Below, piece by piece: positions 25,620 through 34,446 of a DNA stretch of 64,000 bases; the first letter of the stretch is position 1; each line of letters starts with the position of its first letter. A program made the position numbers and the translations under genes. The stretch is from assembly GCA_019779905.1 (NCBI GenBank), contig JABAKE010000002.1:399084-463083 (forward strand), given 5' to 3'. This DNA is from Modestobacter lapidis (lineage in GTDB: Bacteria > Actinomycetota > Actinomycetes > Mycobacteriales > Geodermatophilaceae). Below the pieces are notes generated by a model. It was not told the DNA's origin, did no database searches, and worked only from the letters and a program-made list of their open reading frames with translations.

Positions 25620-26684
25620 CTACAACACCCTGGCCGGCTCGGCGTAGTGGCAGGCGTTGAGGTGGCCGGCCCCGCGGTCCTCGAGCGCGGGGTCGGCGGT
25701 GATGCACAGCTCGCGCTGACCGTCGGTGAGCACGTTGGCGAACTTCTGGCACCGCGTGCGGAAGCGGCAGCCCGACGGCGGGTTGGCCGGGCTCGGCACG
25801 TCGCCGGAGATGATGATCCGCTGCCGGGCGCGCTCACGACGGGGGTCGGGCAGCGGGATCGCCGACAGCAGAGCCTGCGTGTACGGGTGCGCCGGCCGCT
25901 CGAATAGCTCGTCGCGATCGGCGATCTCGATGATCCGGCCCAGGTACATGACGGCGACCCGGTCGGAGATGTGCTTGACCACCGACAGGTCGTGGGCGAT
26001 GAACAGGTAGGACAGCCCCAGCTCGTTCTTCAGATCTTCGAGCAGGTTGATGACGCCGGCCTGGATGGAGACGTCCAGTGCCGACACCGGCTCGTCGAGC
26101 ACCAGCACCTTGGGCTGCAGGGCCAGCGCGCGGGCGATGCCGATGCGCTGCCGCTGTCCACCGGAGAACTCCGAGGGGTACCGGTTGGTGTGCTCAGGGT
26201 TCAGCCCGACGGTCTCCACCAACTCCCGGACGCGGGACCGCAACTCGGCGTCGTTCTTGGTCAGGCCGTGGATGATCAGCGGCTCGGCGACGATGTCGAA
26301 CACCGGCAGCCGGGGGTTCAGCGACGCGTAGGGGTCCTGGAACACCAACTGGATGTCCCGCCGTAGCGGGCGCATGTCTCTGCGGGACAGCCCCACCAGC
26401 TCGCGTCCCTGGAACGTCACCGATCCGGCGGTCGCCGGCTGCAGGTTAAGGATCGCCCGGCCGGTGGTGGACTTGCCGCACCCTGACTCGCCGACCAGGC
26501 CGAGCACCTCGCCGGCATACAGATCGAGGTCGATGCCGTCCACGGCGCGGACCGCGCCGACCGTGCGCTTGAGCAGGCCGCCGCCCTTGATCGGGAAGTG
26601 CTTCTCCAGCCCGCGGACGCGCAGGATCGGTTGACCGGGCCGGGGGGCGGCGTCGCCGGTGCGCTGCGTGCCGGCGGCGGTCAT
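25620..26684 (-). CDS. Oligopeptide/dipeptide ABC transporter ATPase (DppF/OppF type)
   Basis: This is one of the two ATPases of a peptide importer, 354 residues. It shows Walker [11 protein letters not shown]-loop [11 protein letters not shown], signature [15 protein letters not shown] and Walker [13 protein letters not shown]. The C-terminal oligo_HPY region ([19 protein letters not shown]) and its Cys-rich tail ([10 protein letters not shown]...C...C) can bind an iron-sulfur cluster in relatives. It is last in the operon, overlapping the other ATPase stop (ATGA). Confidence 0.9.
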   Translation of the reverse strand: MTAAGTQRTGDAAPRPGQPILRVRGLEKHFPIKGGGLLKRTVGAVRAVDGIDLDLYAGEVLGLVGESGCGKSTTGRAILNLQPATAGSVTFQGRELVGLSRRDMRPLRRDIQLVFQDPYASLNPRLPVFDIVAEPLIIHGLTKNDAELRSRVRELVETVGLNPEHTNRYPSEFSGGQRQRIGIARALALQPKVLVLDEPVSALDVSIQAGVINLLEDLKNELGLSYLFIAHDLSVVKHISDRVAVMYLGRIIEIADRDELFERPAHPYTQALLSAIPLPDPRRERARQRIIISGDVPSPANPPSGCRFRTRCQKFANVLTDGQRELCITADPALEDRGAGHLNACHYAEPARVL

Positions 26685-27886
26685 GCCCGATCTCCGTTCC
26701 TGGTCCCGGTCGTGGCCCGCGCGTCCCCGGCCGGCTGCGCGTCCCCGGCGGTCTGGTTGAAGACCTCGCCGGCGCGGCCGTGCGCCTTGGCCACCTCCTG
26801 GGTGCGGATGCAGGCCGCGGTGTGCCCGGCGCCCACCTCGAACAGCGGCGGCTCGGCCTCGTCGCACTCGGTGACGTGCAGCGGGCAACGGGGCGCGAAG
26901 GGACACCCCGGCGGCATGTTCAGCAGCGAGGGCGGCGATCCGAGGATCGGGGTGAGCCGCTCCTTGGTGGTGGAGTCCAGCCGCGGCAGGGACCCGAGCA
27001 ATCCGAGGGTGTAGGGCATCCGGGGCTCGTAGTAGATGTCCTCGACGCTGCCCACCTCCACCGGCCGCCCGGCGTACATGACCAGCACCCGGTCGGCGAT
27101 CCCGGCGACCACACCCAGGTCGTGCGTGATGAGGACCATGGCCGCGCCGGTCTCCTGCAGCGCCGTCTGCAGCACCTCGAGGATCTGCGCCTGGACGGTG
27201 ACGTCGAGCGCCGTCGTCGGCTCGTCGGCGATGATCACCTCCGGCTGGTTGGCCATGGCGATGGCGATGACCACCCGCTGGCGCATTCCGCCGGAGAACT
27301 CGTGCGGGTAGGACTTCACCCGCTCCGCGGCGTTGGGGATGCCGACGAGTTCCAGAAGCTCGACCGCGCGCGCCCCGGCCGCCTTGGACGACAGCGACCG
27401 GTCGTGAGCGCGCAGCGTCTCCTCGATCTGGTAGCCGATCCGGTACACCGGGTCCAGCGAGGTCATCGGGTCCTGGAAGATCATCGAGACGCCCTTGCCA
27501 CGAACCCGGGACATGCTGCGGTCCTTCTGCCCGAGCAGTTCCTGCCCGCGGTACCGGATCGAGCCGGCGACCCGGGCCGACGCGGGCAGCAGACCCATGA
27601 CCGCCAGCGACGTCACCGACTTGCCGGAGCCGGACTCACCGACGATGCCCAGCACCTCACCGGATCGCAACGTGTAGTCGACACCGCGGACGGCGTGGAC
27701 CAGCCCGTCCTCGCTCGGAAAGCGGACGTTGAGGTCGCTGACCTCCAGCAGCGGCGCCGAGGGATCGAAGCCGCCGAGGCTGGTGGTGCGGGAGCCGGCC
27801 TGGCTCAGGGTGCCGGTCGAGGTGGCGCCGGCAGCGGTGGCACCGGACGCGGACGCAGCGGGGCCCGGGGTCCCGAGGGTGGACAT
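26681..27886 (-). CDS. Oligopeptide/dipeptide ABC transporter ATPase (DppD/OppD type)
   Basis: This second ATPase of the importer has 401 residues: Walker [25 protein letters not shown], signature [19 protein letters not shown], Walker [13 protein letters not shown], then the oligo_HPY motif [15 protein letters not shown] and Cys residues [14 protein letters not shown]. About 45 alanine/glycine/serine-rich residues precede the domain. The ATG at 27886 has GGAG upstream. It lies directly behind the dppC-like gene (11 nt gap). Confidence 0.9.
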   Translation of the reverse strand: MSTLGTPGPAASASGATAAGATSTGTLSQAGSRTTSLGGFDPSAPLLEVSDLNVRFPSEDGLVHAVRGVDYTLRSGEVLGIVGESGSGKSVTSLAVMGLLPASARVAGSIRYRGQELLGQKDRSMSRVRGKGVSMIFQDPMTSLDPVYRIGYQIEETLRAHDRSLSSKAAGARAVELLELVGIPNAAERVKSYPHEFSGGMRQRVVIAIAMANQPEVIIADEPTTALDVTVQAQILEVLQTALQETGAAMVLITHDLGVVAGIADRVLVMYAGRPVEVGSVEDIYYEPRMPYTLGLLGSLPRLDSTTKERLTPILGSPPSLLNMPPGCPFAPRCPLHVTECDEAEPPLFEVGAGHTAACIRTQEVAKAHGRAGEVFNQTAGDAQPAGDARATTGTRNGDRA

Positions 27887-27897
27887 GGAACTCCTGT

Positions 27898-28854
27898 TCA
27901 GGCCCGCACGCGGCGGTTGCTCGGGTCGAAGGCGTCGCGGATGCCGTCGCCGATCAGGTTGATCGACAGCACGATGATGATCAACGTGAGGCCCGGGAAG
28001 TAGAACAGCCAGGGTCGGGTGCTCGCGGCCTGCACCCCGTCGGAGACGAGCCGGCCCAGGCTCGTCTGGTTGGCCCCGTTGACCCCGAAGCCCAGGTAGG
28101 TCAGCGACGCCTCGAGGATGATGGCCACCGCCGCGGCGAGGGTCGTCCAGACGATCAGCGAGCCGAGCGCGTTGGGGATCAGGTGCTTGAAGATGATCCG
28201 CCGGCTGGAGGCGCCCATTGCGTGCGCCGCCTCCACGTACTCCTTCTCGCGCAGCGAGAGGAACTGGCTGCGCACGATGCGGGCGAGGTCGAGCCAGCCG
28301 AACAGCCCCAGGATGATCCCCACGCCCAGCGGCGTCCGCGACCCCGGGAAGTTGCTCGCGACGACGATCAGCACGACCAGGAGCGGCACGGTGAGGATCA
28401 GGTCGACGAGCCGCATGAGCACGCTGTCGACCCACCTGCCGAAGTAGCCCGCGAGCGCGCCCACGAGCAACCCGATCGGCAAGGCGATGACGACGAACAG
28501 CAGCACGATGAACAGGGATCGCTGGACGCCCTGCATCAGCCCGGCCAGCAGGTCCCGGCCGATCTCGTCGCTGCCGAAGAGGTAGTCGGCGGTGCCCGGC
28601 GGGACCGACTGGGCACCGACATTCTGATCGGCGTAGTCGACCCCCTGGATGACCGGCCCCAGGAAGCCGAAGCCGAGCATCAGCACGAAGATCGCCAGCC
28701 CGGTCATGCCGACCTTGTCGTGCAGGAACCGCCGGACGATCTGCTGCCGCTGGCTGCGCGCCTTGACGGTGAACTCGCGCTCGACCCCGCCCCCCTCGGG
28801 ACTGCTCGGTACGCCGGGGACGGCGGGGCCGGTGGACGTCTCGGTAGCCACCAT
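27898..28854 (-). CDS. Peptide ABC transporter permease (DppC type)
   Basis: This 318-residue permease has an N-terminal cytoplasmic stretch, the OppC_N helix (VGMTGLAIFVLMLGFGFLGP) and five further helices. The EAA loop EYVEAAHAMGASSRRIIFKHLIPN contacts the ATPase. It forms the translocation channel with the DppB-type subunit encoded upstream. The gap to the dppB-like gene is 32 nt, so they are in one transcript. Confidence 0.9.
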   Translation of the reverse strand: MVATETSTGPAVPGVPSSPEGGGVEREFTVKARSQRQQIVRRFLHDKVGMTGLAIFVLMLGFGFLGPVIQGVDYADQNVGAQSVPPGTADYLFGSDEIGRDLLAGLMQGVQRSLFIVLLFVVIALPIGLLVGALAGYFGRWVDSVLMRLVDLILTVPLLVVLIVVASNFPGSRTPLGVGIILGLFGWLDLARIVRSQFLSLREKEYVEAAHAMGASSRRIIFKHLIPNALGSLIVWTTLAAAVAIILEASLTYLGFGVNGANQTSLGRLVSDGVQAASTRPWLFYFPGLTLIIIVLSINLIGDGIRDAFDPSNRRVRA

Positions 28855-28886
28855 GTCTGCCTCTTCTCTCTGCGCCCGTACGCCGG

Positions 28887-29876
28887 TCAGGACAGTCGGA
28901 TGCGGGGGTCGAGGACCGCGTAGAGGATGTCGGCGACCAGGTTGAACAGCACGACGAACACCGCGCTCACCAGGAGCCAGCCGAGCACGACGTTGATGTC
29001 GTTGTTCCCGATGCCGTTCTGGATGAGGTACTCACCCATGCCGTGCCAGACGAACACCTGCTCGGTGATGATCGCGCCGCCGAAGAGGGTGCCGACGTAG
29101 AGCGCCACCACGGTGGTCAGCGGGATGAGCGCGTTGCGCAGCCCGTGCCGGACGACCGTGCGCCGATAGGTGAGCCCCTTGGCCCGTGCCAGCCGCATGT
29201 AGTCCGATCCCAGGACGTCGAGCATGGCCGACCGCTGGAACCGGCTCCAGGCGGCGAAGGCCAGCAGCGCCAGGCTGACCGTGGGCAGCACCAGGTGCCC
29301 GAGCCGGTCCGACCACAGCTCCCAGCCATCGGCGTACAACGCCAGCCCGGGCGTCTCCTCGCCGATCGTGTAGAGGATCTGCTCACCGAACAGGTCGTTG
29401 ACCCCTCCGGCGACGAACTCCTTCAGCAGCGCAGCGAACCAGAAGGTCGGCAACGCGATCAGCAGGTACACGAGGAACGTCAGGACGTAGTCGGAGGCCT
29501 TGTACTGCCGGACCGCGCCGATGACGCCCACGATGATCGCCAGCACGATGGCGATCACCATGGCCAGCAGGATCATCCGGCCGGTGACCAACAGCCGGCT
29601 GCCCAGCTGCTCGGCCACCGGGGTGCCGTTGACCGTCTCGCCGAAATCGCCGGTGAGGGCCCCGGTCAGCCAGTTCCAATAGCGCACGAAGAAGTTGTCG
29701 TCGAGCCCGAGCTCCTCCCGCAGGTTGGCGAAGAACGACTCCGGCGGGCGCGGCTGCAGCGTGTAGTAGCGGGCGAGCGGGTCGAAGCTGGCGGCGCAGA
29801 GCGCGAACACCAGGAAAGAGCTGGCGAGCAACACGAAGACGGACGCGATGATCCGCCGGATCGTGAAGAAGAACAT
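28887..29876 (-). CDS. Peptide ABC transporter permease (DppB type)
   Basis: The 329 residues begin MFFFTIRRIIASVFVLLASSFLVFALCA, the typical first helix of DppB/OppB permeases, followed by the extracytoplasmic loop and five more helices. The EAA motif DYMRLARAKGLTYRRTVVRHGLRNALIP is clear. It partners the DppC-type protein. A hairpin at 30055-30085 separates it from the solute-binding protein gene upstream and may lower expression of the membrane components relative to the binding protein. Confidence 0.9.
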   Translation of the reverse strand: MFFFTIRRIIASVFVLLASSFLVFALCAASFDPLARYYTLQPRPPESFFANLREELGLDDNFFVRYWNWLTGALTGDFGETVNGTPVAEQLGSRLLVTGRMILLAMVIAIVLAIIVGVIGAVRQYKASDYVLTFLVYLLIALPTFWFAALLKEFVAGGVNDLFGEQILYTIGEETPGLALYADGWELWSDRLGHLVLPTVSLALLAFAAWSRFQRSAMLDVLGSDYMRLARAKGLTYRRTVVRHGLRNALIPLTTVVALYVGTLFGGAIITEQVFVWHGMGEYLIQNGIGNNDINVVLGWLLVSAVFVVLFNLVADILYAVLDPRIRLS

Positions 29877-30054
29877 GCGGTGACCTTACGCCGGGAGCGG
29901 AAGTCGTCCGGTCTGGAACGACCAGTTCAGCGGCCCGCCGGGCGCGTACGCAGGTCGTGCGCACGACGCGGCGAGGAGCGGGCGACCCGGCCGGTCGGGG
30001 GCCACGGCGGCCACGTGGCGGGCGTGGCGTCGGAACCTCGACTCCGGACACACC

Positions 30055-30085
30055 GCGGCCCCCGGGAGGTGCTCCCAGGGGCCGC
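30055..30085 (-). terminator. Hairpin between binding-protein and permease genes
   Basis: Arms GCGGCCCC (30055-30062) and GGGGCCGC (30078-30085) with an inner GGGAG/CTCCC stem lie 30 nt after the solute-binding protein stop and 180 nt before the dppB-like start. Partial termination is inferred. Confidence 0.6.
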
Positions 30086-30114
30086 GGGCCGGGGTCAGGT
30101 GCTGACCGCAGCGG

Positions 30115-31854
30115 TCACTGGAGGGTCCAGGTCTCCGAGTTCCACAACGGACCGGCCTGGGTGGAGTTGTCCTCCACGCCTTCGATCGCGCTCTGGTAGG
30201 CGATGAAGGTCGGCTTCTGGTAGAGCGGCACCGTGGCCATCTGCTCCCACAGCAGCGCGTCGATCTGGTTGCCCAGCTCGGCCTGCGCCTCGGGGTCCGG
30301 CTCGGTCACGAACTGCTGGAACAGCGCGTCGATCTCCGGCGTGCCCTGCCGCGAGTAGTTCTGCTGCACGTTGTCGCCCTGCGGGGAGCTGTAGATCGAC
30401 TGGGTGGCGGCGCGCAGCGGCGAGCCCACCCAGGCGAACAGCGCCGCCTGGAAGCCACCGGCCGCGAGGGAGGTCGGCTTGTCGACGTTGGCGAAGATGT
30501 CCGGGTTGGCGTTGTACGTGGCGTTGATGCCTGCCTCACGCAGCTGCGGGATCATCACCTCGATCGTCGTCTGGCGCAGCGGGTTGTTGGCCGTCGTGTC
30601 GATCTGGATGTTCAGCGGGCCGCGCTCGGGGTGGACGTAGATCCCGTCCGGGCCGGCGGTGTAGCCCGACTGCTCCAGCAGCTGGCGGGCCATCTCGACG
30701 TTCTGGGTCTGGTACTCATCGGGCGCGGTCGCCTCGTACTGCGGCTGGTTGTTGAAGTAGATCCGGTTCTGCAGGACCTGCGCGTCGGAGGAGAACTGAC
30801 CGACGGTCTGCTCGACGATCTCCTCCCGGTCCAGCGCCATGGCGAACGCGCGCCGCACGTTGATGTCGGCCAGGTGCGGGTCCTGGGTGTTGAAGTCCAG
30901 GTGCTCGAACGACAGACCGAAGGTGATCTCGCTCTCGACGTTGGGCTCCAAGCCCTGGACCTGCTCGACCAGGTCCAGCTGCGGCTGCGGGTAGATCACG
31001 CCGAGCTCGCCGCTCTGGATGCCCTGCACCGCCGTGGTCGGGTCGTTGCCGATGTTCTGGATGACCAGCTGCTCGAGGTTCGGCCCGTCGCCCCACCACT
31101 CGGGGTTCGGCGTGAGGACGACGATCTGACCCCCGACGTCGATGTTCTCCGCCAGCAGCTGCCACGGCCCGCCCGAGATGTCGCTGGGGAGCCCTTCGCT
31201 GATCGGCCAGCCGGCGGTCAGCGACTCGCACAGCGCGACCGGGTCCTCGTCGTCCATCAGGTGCGCCGGCAGGATGCCGCCGCCGAAGTCGCCGCTGAAC
31301 AACCCCTGCCAGTCGGCGTAGGGAGTTGCATAGGTGACCGTGACCGTCTTGCCGTCGTCGGAGCCCTCGACCGACTCGATCTGCTCGTAGCCCGTGGTCG
31401 ACAGCACCGAGGCACAGCCGCCGGCAGCCGGGTCACCGCTGCGGCTGCTCCGCCAGGTGAACTCGAAGTCGTCGGCGGTGATCGGCGTGCCGTCGCTCCA
31501 CACGGCCTCGTCCCGGATCGTGTAGACGTTGACCTGGGTGCCCCCCTCGGTCTCGAGGGTGGGCTCCTCGGCCAGCAGGTTGTCGTTGTACTCGACGCTG
31601 AAGTCCGGGAGAGCGTTGAAAGTGCCCGGGAGGATGCCGTTCAGGATGTTCGCCGTCGAGACGGCGTTGCCCGCGGCGATGTTCGGGAAGAGGTTCTCCG
31701 GGAAGTCGGTCGCCTCACCGAACACCACGCGGCCCGACTGGCCACCGGAGCCGTCCTCGCCTCCGCCGTCATCACTGCCGCCGCACGCCGACAGCACCAG
31801 GGCGCCGGCGACGCCGGTGGCGACGAGCGCCGCACTCCGCTTGCTGAACTTCAC
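30115..31854 (-). CDS. ABC transporter substrate-binding lipoprotein (family 5, DppA type)
   Basis: This 579-residue secreted lipoprotein has a signal peptide ending in the lipobox VLSACGGS, then an acidic Gly/Asp-rich linker and a family 5 (SBP_bac_5) domain with EDDFEFTWRS-like and FNTQDPHLADINVRRAFAMALDREEI stretches. It captures peptides outside the membrane for the importer encoded downstream. The GTG at 31854 has GAGGAGG nine bases upstream. It is the first gene of the operon, with its own terminator-like hairpin afterwards. Confidence 0.9.
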   Translation of the reverse strand: MKFSKRSAALVATGVAGALVLSACGGSDDGGGEDGSGGQSGRVVFGEATDFPENLFPNIAAGNAVSTANILNGILPGTFNALPDFSVEYNDNLLAEEPTLETEGGTQVNVYTIRDEAVWSDGTPITADDFEFTWRSSRSGDPAAGGCASVLSTTGYEQIESVEGSDDGKTVTVTYATPYADWQGLFSGDFGGGILPAHLMDDEDPVALCESLTAGWPISEGLPSDISGGPWQLLAENIDVGGQIVVLTPNPEWWGDGPNLEQLVIQNIGNDPTTAVQGIQSGELGVIYPQPQLDLVEQVQGLEPNVESEITFGLSFEHLDFNTQDPHLADINVRRAFAMALDREEIVEQTVGQFSSDAQVLQNRIYFNNQPQYEATAPDEYQTQNVEMARQLLEQSGYTAGPDGIYVHPERGPLNIQIDTTANNPLRQTTIEVMIPQLREAGINATYNANPDIFANVDKPTSLAAGGFQAALFAWVGSPLRAATQSIYSSPQGDNVQQNYSRQGTPEIDALFQQFVTEPDPEAQAELGNQIDALLWEQMATVPLYQKPTFIAYQSAIEGVEDNSTQAGPLWNSETWTLQ

Positions 31855-32179
31855 GTTCGCTTGCCTCCTCGACCCGCATGCGCGGGCGGAATGATCAGGT
31901 CGACCGACCCGGGATCGGCCGGATGGGCCGGGGACGGACTCGTCACAGTGTGTCGTAGGGCTCGGCCGGCCCGAGTGAGCAGGCCGTGACTACTGGACAG
32001 TAGGCAGCGCCGGAGAACGCCGTCCACGGCCGTCACCCATTTGTGATCTGGGCTCGCGAGCACCGCCCGGAGCCCGCAAGAAGTGCGTCGCCAACCGCAC
32101 TTCGCCGGGCGATTTCCAGACGCAGGACCGTCCCGGTGCACGAATTGGGTGCCACCGGCACGCTCCGCCCCGCGCCGAT
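31855..32179. other. Gene-free control region upstream of the dpp operon
   Basis: I see no convincing coding sequence. It holds the ribosome-binding site and presumably the promoter of the binding-protein gene, plus a strong inverted repeat at 32072-32110 described separately. Confidence 0.5.
32072..32110. promoter_or_regulatory. Inverted repeat far upstream of dpp and csbD genes
   Basis: Perfect 8-bp arms GAAGTGCG (32080-32087) and CGCACTTC (32096-32103), flanked by an outer GCCCG/CGGGC pair (32072-32076, 32106-32110). It does not follow any stop codon nearby, so an operator or structured leader is as likely as a terminator. Confidence 0.45.
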
Positions 32180-32204
32180 GTGTCAGACCGGCCACCGGGG
32201 GTAT
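32180..32204 (+). promoter_or_regulatory. Sigma-B/F-type promoter for csbD-like gene
   Basis: GTGT (32180-32183), 15-bp spacer, GGGTAT (32199-32204). This fits the actinobacterial general-stress consensus GNNT-N14-16-GGGTAT and lies 40 nt before the GTG start. CsbD proteins are classic general-stress gene products. Confidence 0.6.
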
Positions 32205-32243
32205 CGATCCCGCTGACTGGATCGCAGCACTCGAGGAGGAACC

Positions 32244-32414
32244 GTGAGCGGCATGGACAAGATGAAGAACAAGGCCGAGGAGCTCGCGGGTCAGGGCAAG
32301 GAGGCCGCCGGCAAGGCGACCGACAACCGCGACCTCGAGGCGGAGGGCCACGCCGACCAGGCTTCCGGCAACGCCAAGCAGGCCGGCGAGAAGGTCAAGG
32401 ACATCTTCAAGTGA
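32244..32414 (+). CDS. CsbD-family stress protein
   Basis: This 56-residue hydrophilic protein reads MSGMDKMKNKAEELAGQGKE and later GHADQASGNAKQAGEKVKDIFK, matching the CsbD family of small, abundant stress proteins of unknown mechanism. The GTG at 32244 has GAGGAGG seven bases upstream. Two frames are open here, but only this one gives the Lys/Glu/Ala-rich family sequence. A sigma-B/F-type promoter precedes it and a 12-bp terminator hairpin follows. Confidence 0.88.
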   Translation: MSGMDKMKNKAEELAGQGKEAAGKATDNRDLEAEGHADQASGNAKQAGEKVKDIFK

Positions 32415-32415
32415 C

Positions 32416-32871
32416 CTACCGACTCATCCACTGAAGAAGCCGGGCGGCGGCGGCCGCCCGCGACAAGAGCGCCGTCCCCGGCCCGGTCAGGGACGGCGCT
32501 CCCCCGCATCCGCACCCCGCACCCGCGCCTTTTCGGCCGTCGACGAGGGCCACGACGCCGGCCGCCCGCTTGCTCCGCCACTGCCCTCGCCGACGCGCCA
32601 CCTCGGCCACGAACGCCTGCTCGCTGAGCCGGCCGGCATGCAACATGCCATCGATGAAAGCGACCGCCGTCCCGGTCGTCTCCAAGGTCGCCAACTCCCA
32701 CGCGCTGCGCTGTGCCGAGGTGACACGGACGCCGTCCTCTGCCATCCAGGTGTCCGCCGGCCCGAGGTCGGTCTTGTGCACCCGCACACCGCGGGGTCCG
32801 TCCCACGGACAGCCACGGGGCACGATCACCAGCACCGGGCCCGTCACGGAACTGAACGGGCGCCGAACCAC
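32416..32871 (-). pseudogene. Remnant of a DUF559/AbiEi-like protein
   Basis: The stretch VTSAQRSAWELATLETTGTAVAFIDGMLHAGRLSEQAF and the following VARRRGQWRSKRAAGVVALVDGR resemble the middle of actinobacterial DUF559 proteins, which have a winged-helix N-terminal half and a Vsr-like nuclease C-terminal half. Here neither the usual start nor the nuclease half is present, and the frame runs on through the csbD terminator hairpin. I read it as a fragment truncated at both ends. The identification is moderate. Confidence 0.45.
32467..32501 (+). terminator. 12-bp stem terminator after csbD-like gene
   Basis: Arms GAGCGCCGTCCC (32467-32478) and GGGACGGCGCTC (32490-32501) are perfectly complementary with an 11-nt loop, about 50 nt after the stop codon. 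Confidence 0.7.
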
Positions 32872-32892
32872 CCGGCTGCCGACCGGCGGGGG

Positions 32893-33651
32893 TCAGCGGC
32901 GGGCGAGGAGGGCGCGGACGGCGGGGAGCAGCGGCCGGTCGGCGGGGATCCAGTCCAGCGCCTCGAGGTCCGCGCCGGGCAGCCAGCGCAACTCGCTGTG
33001 CTCGGCGGCGGACAGCTCGCCTCCGGCGATCCGGCACCACCACACCCGCAGGGTCGAGGCGCCCGGGGCCCCGCCGGCGACGACGCCGTCCAGCGGGACC
33101 TCGCCGACGAACGCCCGCGGGACGACGACGACGCCCAGCTCCTCGCGACACTCCCGGACCAGGGCGGCCAGGTCGGTCTCGCCGCGCTCGACCTTGCCGC
33201 CGGGGAACTCCCACAGCCCGGCGAGGGAGCCGGTGCCGCGCTGGGCGACCAGCACCCGGCGCTGCTCGTCGACCACCGCCGCACCCACCACCTGGGTCAC
33301 CGCCAGCGCACGGAGGGCGGCGGCCGCGGCGTAGGCGTCCAGGTGCGCCTGCATCGCCCGCAGCAGCCGGCGTCGCACCACCGTCCGGTCGACCAGCCCA
33401 CCGAGCACCCCGGGGAGCCCCGTGCACCAGTCGACCTGCTCGACGACGAGCGTGCCGGCGCCGGTGGCGGCGAACGAGCGGGTGTGCGTCCGGGATCCCG
33501 GGCCCGGGGCCGCGGCGTAGACGTCCCGGTACGGGCGCAGCGACTCGACCTCGCGCAACGGGCGCGGCCAGGGCCGGCCGAGGGCGCGCGCGACATCGAA
33601 CGCGACGGTCGACGGCGCCTCCACCAGAGTGGTGAACCGCAGCTGGGGCAC
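32893..33651 (-). CDS. SRPBCC-Nudix fusion protein (MutT-like)
   Basis: 252 residues in two domains. Residues 1-110 look like a START/SRPBCC domain (RFTTLVEAPSTVAFDVARAL, SRTHTRSFAATGAGTLVVEQVDW). Residues 115-252 form a Nudix hydrolase with an intact box at 152-174 (G152, E158, REcrEElG), and AQRGTGSLAGLWEFPGGK before it as in MutT/8-oxo-dGTPase-like enzymes. A pyrophosphohydrolase activity on an oxidised or modified nucleotide is likely. The fusion of a hydrophobic-ligand domain to a Nudix domain is unusual. The start abuts the divergent Rrf2 gene. Confidence 0.85.
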   Translation of the reverse strand: MPQLRFTTLVEAPSTVAFDVARALGRPWPRPLREVESLRPYRDVYAAAPGPGSRTHTRSFAATGAGTLVVEQVDWCTGLPGVLGGLVDRTVVRRRLLRAMQAHLDAYAAAAALRALAVTQVVGAAVVDEQRRVLVAQRGTGSLAGLWEFPGGKVERGETDLAALVRECREELGVVVVPRAFVGEVPLDGVVAGGAPGASTLRVWWCRIAGGELSAAEHSELRWLPGADLEALDWIPADRPLLPAVRALLARR

Positions 33652-33673
33652 CGCGGCAGCCTCTCAGACACGG

Positions 33674-33679
33674 CAGGAT
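33674..33679 (+). promoter_or_regulatory. -10 box CAGGAT, leaderless start
   Basis: CAGGAT lies 6 nt before the GTG at 33686; the identical CAGGAT-GGGGCC arrangement precedes the start at 37087. Confidence 0.4.
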
Positions 33680-33685
33680 GGGGCC

Positions 33686-34204
33686 GTGCGCATCTCCGCC
33701 CGAGTCGACTACGCGGTACGGGCGGCCATCGAACTGGCCGCCGTTGCGCCCGACGCCCTGACCTGTGACCGCATCGCCCAGGCACAGGGCATTCCCTCGC
33801 GGTTCCTCCAGTCGATCCTGGGCGACCTGCAGCACGCGCGGCTGGTCACCAGCCAGCGCGGCCGCGAGGGCGGTTACCGGCTGGCGCTGCCTGCCGAGCA
33901 GGTCTCGATCGCCCGGGTCATGCGGATCGAGCAGGGCTTCCTCGCCGAGGTGCACGGCCAGCGCCCCGAGGACGTCGAGTACCCCGGTGCCGCCACGGCC
34001 CTGGCCAGCGTGTGGGTGGCGGCCCGGGAGAGCTACCGCCAGGTCCTGGAGCGGGTGACCCTGGCCGACGTCGTCGCCGGCACGCTGCCGGCCAACGTCA
34101 CCGAGCTGGTGGAACTGGAGGGCGCGTGGCGTTCCTTCGGCGCCACCGGCAGCCAGGACGACGGCGGGGCGGCCGGCGAGAAGCCGGCGACGGCAGCCGG
34201 CTGA
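33686..34204 (+). CDS. Rrf2-family transcriptional regulator (CymR-like)
   Basis: This 172-residue winged-helix regulator begins VRISARVDYAVRAAIELA and contains IPSRFLQSILGDLQHARLVTSQRGREGGYRLA, the recognition helix and wing of Rrf2 proteins. The three cysteines that bind Fe-S in IscR or NsrR are absent, as in CymR-type cysteine regulators. It directly precedes the leader peptide and the sulfite/APS reductase genes, so control of sulfur assimilation is a reasonable inference. The C terminus is low-complexity. Confidence 0.85.
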   Translation: MRISARVDYAVRAAIELAAVAPDALTCDRIAQAQGIPSRFLQSILGDLQHARLVTSQRGREGGYRLALPAEQVSIARVMRIEQGFLAEVHGQRPEDVEYPGAATALASVWVAARESYRQVLERVTLADVVAGTLPANVTELVELEGAWRSFGATGSQDDGGAAGEKPATAAG

Positions 34205-34248
34205 CCGGCGACGCGCCGGGGCCACGGGCCCATCGCGGCAACATGTGG

Positions 34249-34254
34249 GACGAT
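34249..34254 (+). promoter_or_regulatory. Possible -10 box before the leader peptide
   Basis: GACGAT lies 6 nt before the GTG at 34261, the spacing seen at other leaderless starts here. The match to TANNNT is partial. Confidence 0.3.
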
Positions 34255-34260
34255 CAGGGT

Positions 34261-34347
34261 GTGACTGACTGCGGCTCGCTCCTCGTGGCGCGGCTGCACA
34301 TCGATCTGGCGCGGGTCTCCAGCGCCGCGTGTCGCACCGCGCGCTGA
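34261..34347 (+). CDS. Putative cis-acting leader peptide of the cys operon
   Basis: This 28-residue ORF contains LLVARLHIDLARVSSAACR. It fits the actinobacterial leader-peptide pattern RxHxDLxRxxSxxC found upstream of sulfur-metabolism genes. Cysteine codons occur at positions 4 and 24. Cysteine-responsive attenuation by short ORFs is established in mycobacteria; applying it here is inference. It lies 99 nt before the sulfite reductase start and is probably leaderless. Confidence 0.7.
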   Translation: MTDCGSLLVARLHIDLARVSSAACRTAR

Positions 34348-34446
34348 CCCGGTTCCGCCCGCAGCCACCGCTGCACACCCCCCCATCGGCAGCACCCCGG
34401 TAGCCCGCCCGTGCGGCGCGCGCCGGCGCAGAGGAGAAGTACTGAC

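Noticed and set aside
32180..32434. 84-codon frame overlapping the csbD-like gene
   Set aside because: It is an Arg/Gly-rich shadow; the overlapping 56-codon frame matches CsbD and has the ribosome-binding site.
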